Translations under genes and position numbers: made by a program | Notes under the pieces: model-generated | What the model saw: only the letters and a program-made list of their open reading frames with translations | The model's database searches: none | What the model was told of the DNA's origin: nothing | Source: Planctomycetaceae bacterium | Lineage (GTDB): Bacteria > Planctomycetota > Planctomycetia > Planctomycetales > Planctomycetaceae | Reading direction: 5' to 3' | NCBI GenBank assembly: GCA_020426085.1 | Contig: JAGQQP010000231.1 | Span: 1 to 6,700 of the forward strand | DNA: 6,700 nt | Shown here: one piece after another, positions 5,711 to 6,700 of the stretch | Layout: every line of letters starts with the position of its first letter | How positions within the stretch are numbered: position 1 is the stretch's first letter

Positions 5711-6700
5711 TTATTTTTTCTCTTTGGAGTTCGTGGAATGTTTTTTACCGTCATAGCTCAGAATCGTGGGGCGATCGTCAACGACAGTTTCGATATTCAC
5801 GGGACGTTTCCAGATCGTATGCAGGTTGGCCAGTGTATCCTGAGCATAATCGAGTTTGAGTTCTACACCCAGATATTCATGCTCCAGGTAGAGTTCGCCC
5901 CGGTTCTTGTAGTTGGCATCCTGCACATAAATCACAGGACGCCCATGATTGCTCAGGCTGTTCAACAGCTGCTGCTTAATCTGCTGAAATTCTCGTGACT
6001 GAATTTCGTAGGTTTTATTGGAATCATTATAGGCAAAAGAAAACATCTTCTGCTTATAACAGAACTCGGGGGTCAGGAAGGTATCGATAAAGGTGATATC
6101 ATTGTGAATCCGTCTGACCTCAAAGATCTTTTCGCGGCCCAGGCCCAGATCCTGATCCCAGTGCTCTTTCTTGTACATGTCGGTACAGTTCTCGTACTCC
6201 GGTCCGAACTGCCCCTTATTCCAGCGTTCTTCGATGTCTTTAAGCAGTTCAATTCCGAGTTTATACGGATTCAATCGATTCGGACTGGTTGCCATCGTGC
6301 CACTATGATGATCGGCATAGTTAATGAGCCCTGCATCGGTCAGACCGTGTCGCGTCATGATCGTCGAATGCCAGAAGCTGGCCCAGCCTTCGTTCATGAT
6401 TTTGGTCTGTCCCTGCGGAGCGAAGTAGCAGGCTTCATCGCGAATGATGGTCAGCACATCCCGTTGCCAGTCTTCCAGGGGCGCATATTGTATGAGGAAA
6501 TACAGAACATCCCGCATCCGTTCTTTGGGAAACTTGAGTTGATCAGAGAGTTCCCGCGCTTTCTGTCGTTTCTGGCTGGCTTCTTCCTCAAGCACATCTT
6601 CAGGATTGATATACCTGTCCATATAATACTTGGCAGGAAAACGTCCGCCGGTACTTTCTCTTTCTTCATCCGTACGTTTCTTTGTTTCTTCTTTCGTTTC
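5711..6700 (-). CDS. spoVR: SpoVR family protein, C-terminal part (cut by window edge)
   Basis: The frame is open from the right edge to the TAA at 5711, giving 329 visible residues. Family members are commonly around 470-510 residues, so the N-terminus lies outside. An internal Met at 6622 gives an ORF of 303 residues, but the 26 codons before it read through in frame (ending GGRFPAKYY before MDRYINPEDV), so it is not the start. Numbering from that Met, SpoVR hallmarks are YAPLEDWQRDVLTIIRDE (46-63), YFAPQGQTKIMNEGWASFWH (66-85), YADHHSG (102-108), NRLNPYKLGIEL (115-126) and RIHNDITFIDTFLTPEF (171-187). The C-terminal end (235-290) has the YLEHEYLGVELKLDYAQDTL segment, then a short lysine-rich tail. 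SpoVR was named for spore cortex formation in Bacillus but is widespread in non-sporulating bacteria, usually with the PrkA kinase and a DUF444 protein, where stress or nutrient-limitation roles are reported. Its biochemical activity is not established. It is probably co-transcribed with the 164-residue gene. Confidence 0.95.
   Translation of the reverse strand, partial: ETKEETKKRTDEERESTGGRFPAKYYMDRYINPEDVLEEEASQKRQKARELSDQLKFPKERMRDVLYFLIQYAPLEDWQRDVLTIIRDEACYFAPQGQTKIMNEGWASFWHSTIMTRHGLTDAGLINYADHHSGTMATSPNRLNPYKLGIELLKDIEERWNKGQFGPEYENCTDMYKKEHWDQDLGLGREKIFEVRRIHNDITFIDTFLTPEFCYKQKMFSFAYNDSNKTYEIQSREFQQIKQQLLNSLSNHGRPVIYVQDANYKNRGELYLEHEYLGVELKLDYAQDTLANLHTIWKRPVNIETVVDDRPTILSYDGKKHSTNSKEKK

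Noticed and set aside
6451..6669. Reading frame on the minus strand overlapping the SpoVR region, and the idea that SpoVR starts at the Met at 6622
   Set aside because: The SpoVR frame is open through to 6700 with family-like sequence before that Met, so the gene is cut by the edge, and the other frame is a shadow.

Overview
The window looks like chromosomal DNA of a planctomycete. The main evidence is the protein with planctomycete cytochrome c (PSCyt1), DUF1549 (PSCyt2) and DUF1553 (PSD1) domains, followed directly by a DUF1501 protein, a gene pair typical of that phylum. Base composition looks close to half GC, which would suit a Gimesia/Planctomyces-like member better than the high-GC lineages. 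The genus is an inference only. I see no tRNA, rRNA, CRISPR array, IS element, phage gene or other sign of recent transfer.

All six recognisable genes lie on the minus strand, so transcription runs from the right end to the left. (1) From beyond 6700 to 5192: the 3' part of a SpoVR-family gene, cut by the window edge, then 24 bases later a 164-residue protein of unknown function with a strong ribosome binding site. A convincing rho-independent terminator at 5112-5155 closes this unit. (2) From 5041 to 3060: an IclR-family regulator with a sigma70-like promoter so close to its ATG that the mRNA is probably leaderless, then 29 bases later a class-V-fold PLP enzyme of unknown substrate. (3) From 2839 to the left edge: the PSCyt1/PSCyt2/PSD1 di-haem-motif protein with a Sec signal peptide, then 57 bases later the start of a DUF1501 protein with a twin-arginine signal, cut by the left edge. 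The 220-base gap at 2840-3059 holds a TATAAT box flanked by two perfect inverted repeats, the best candidate regulatory region in the window.

Functionally, unit 1 belongs to the SpoVR stress/nutrient system, which in many non-sporulating bacteria accompanies the PrkA kinase and a DUF444 protein; those would lie off the right edge if present. Unit 2 looks like a regulator with the enzyme it may control. Unit 3 is an exported redox/hydrolase-like pair of the sort planctomycetes carry in many copies, whose biochemical role is still largely unknown. I found no clearly new large system. The points most worth a second look are the unassigned small protein co-transcribed with spoVR, the double inverted-repeat promoter, the IclR-PLP enzyme pair and the leaderless IclR start.
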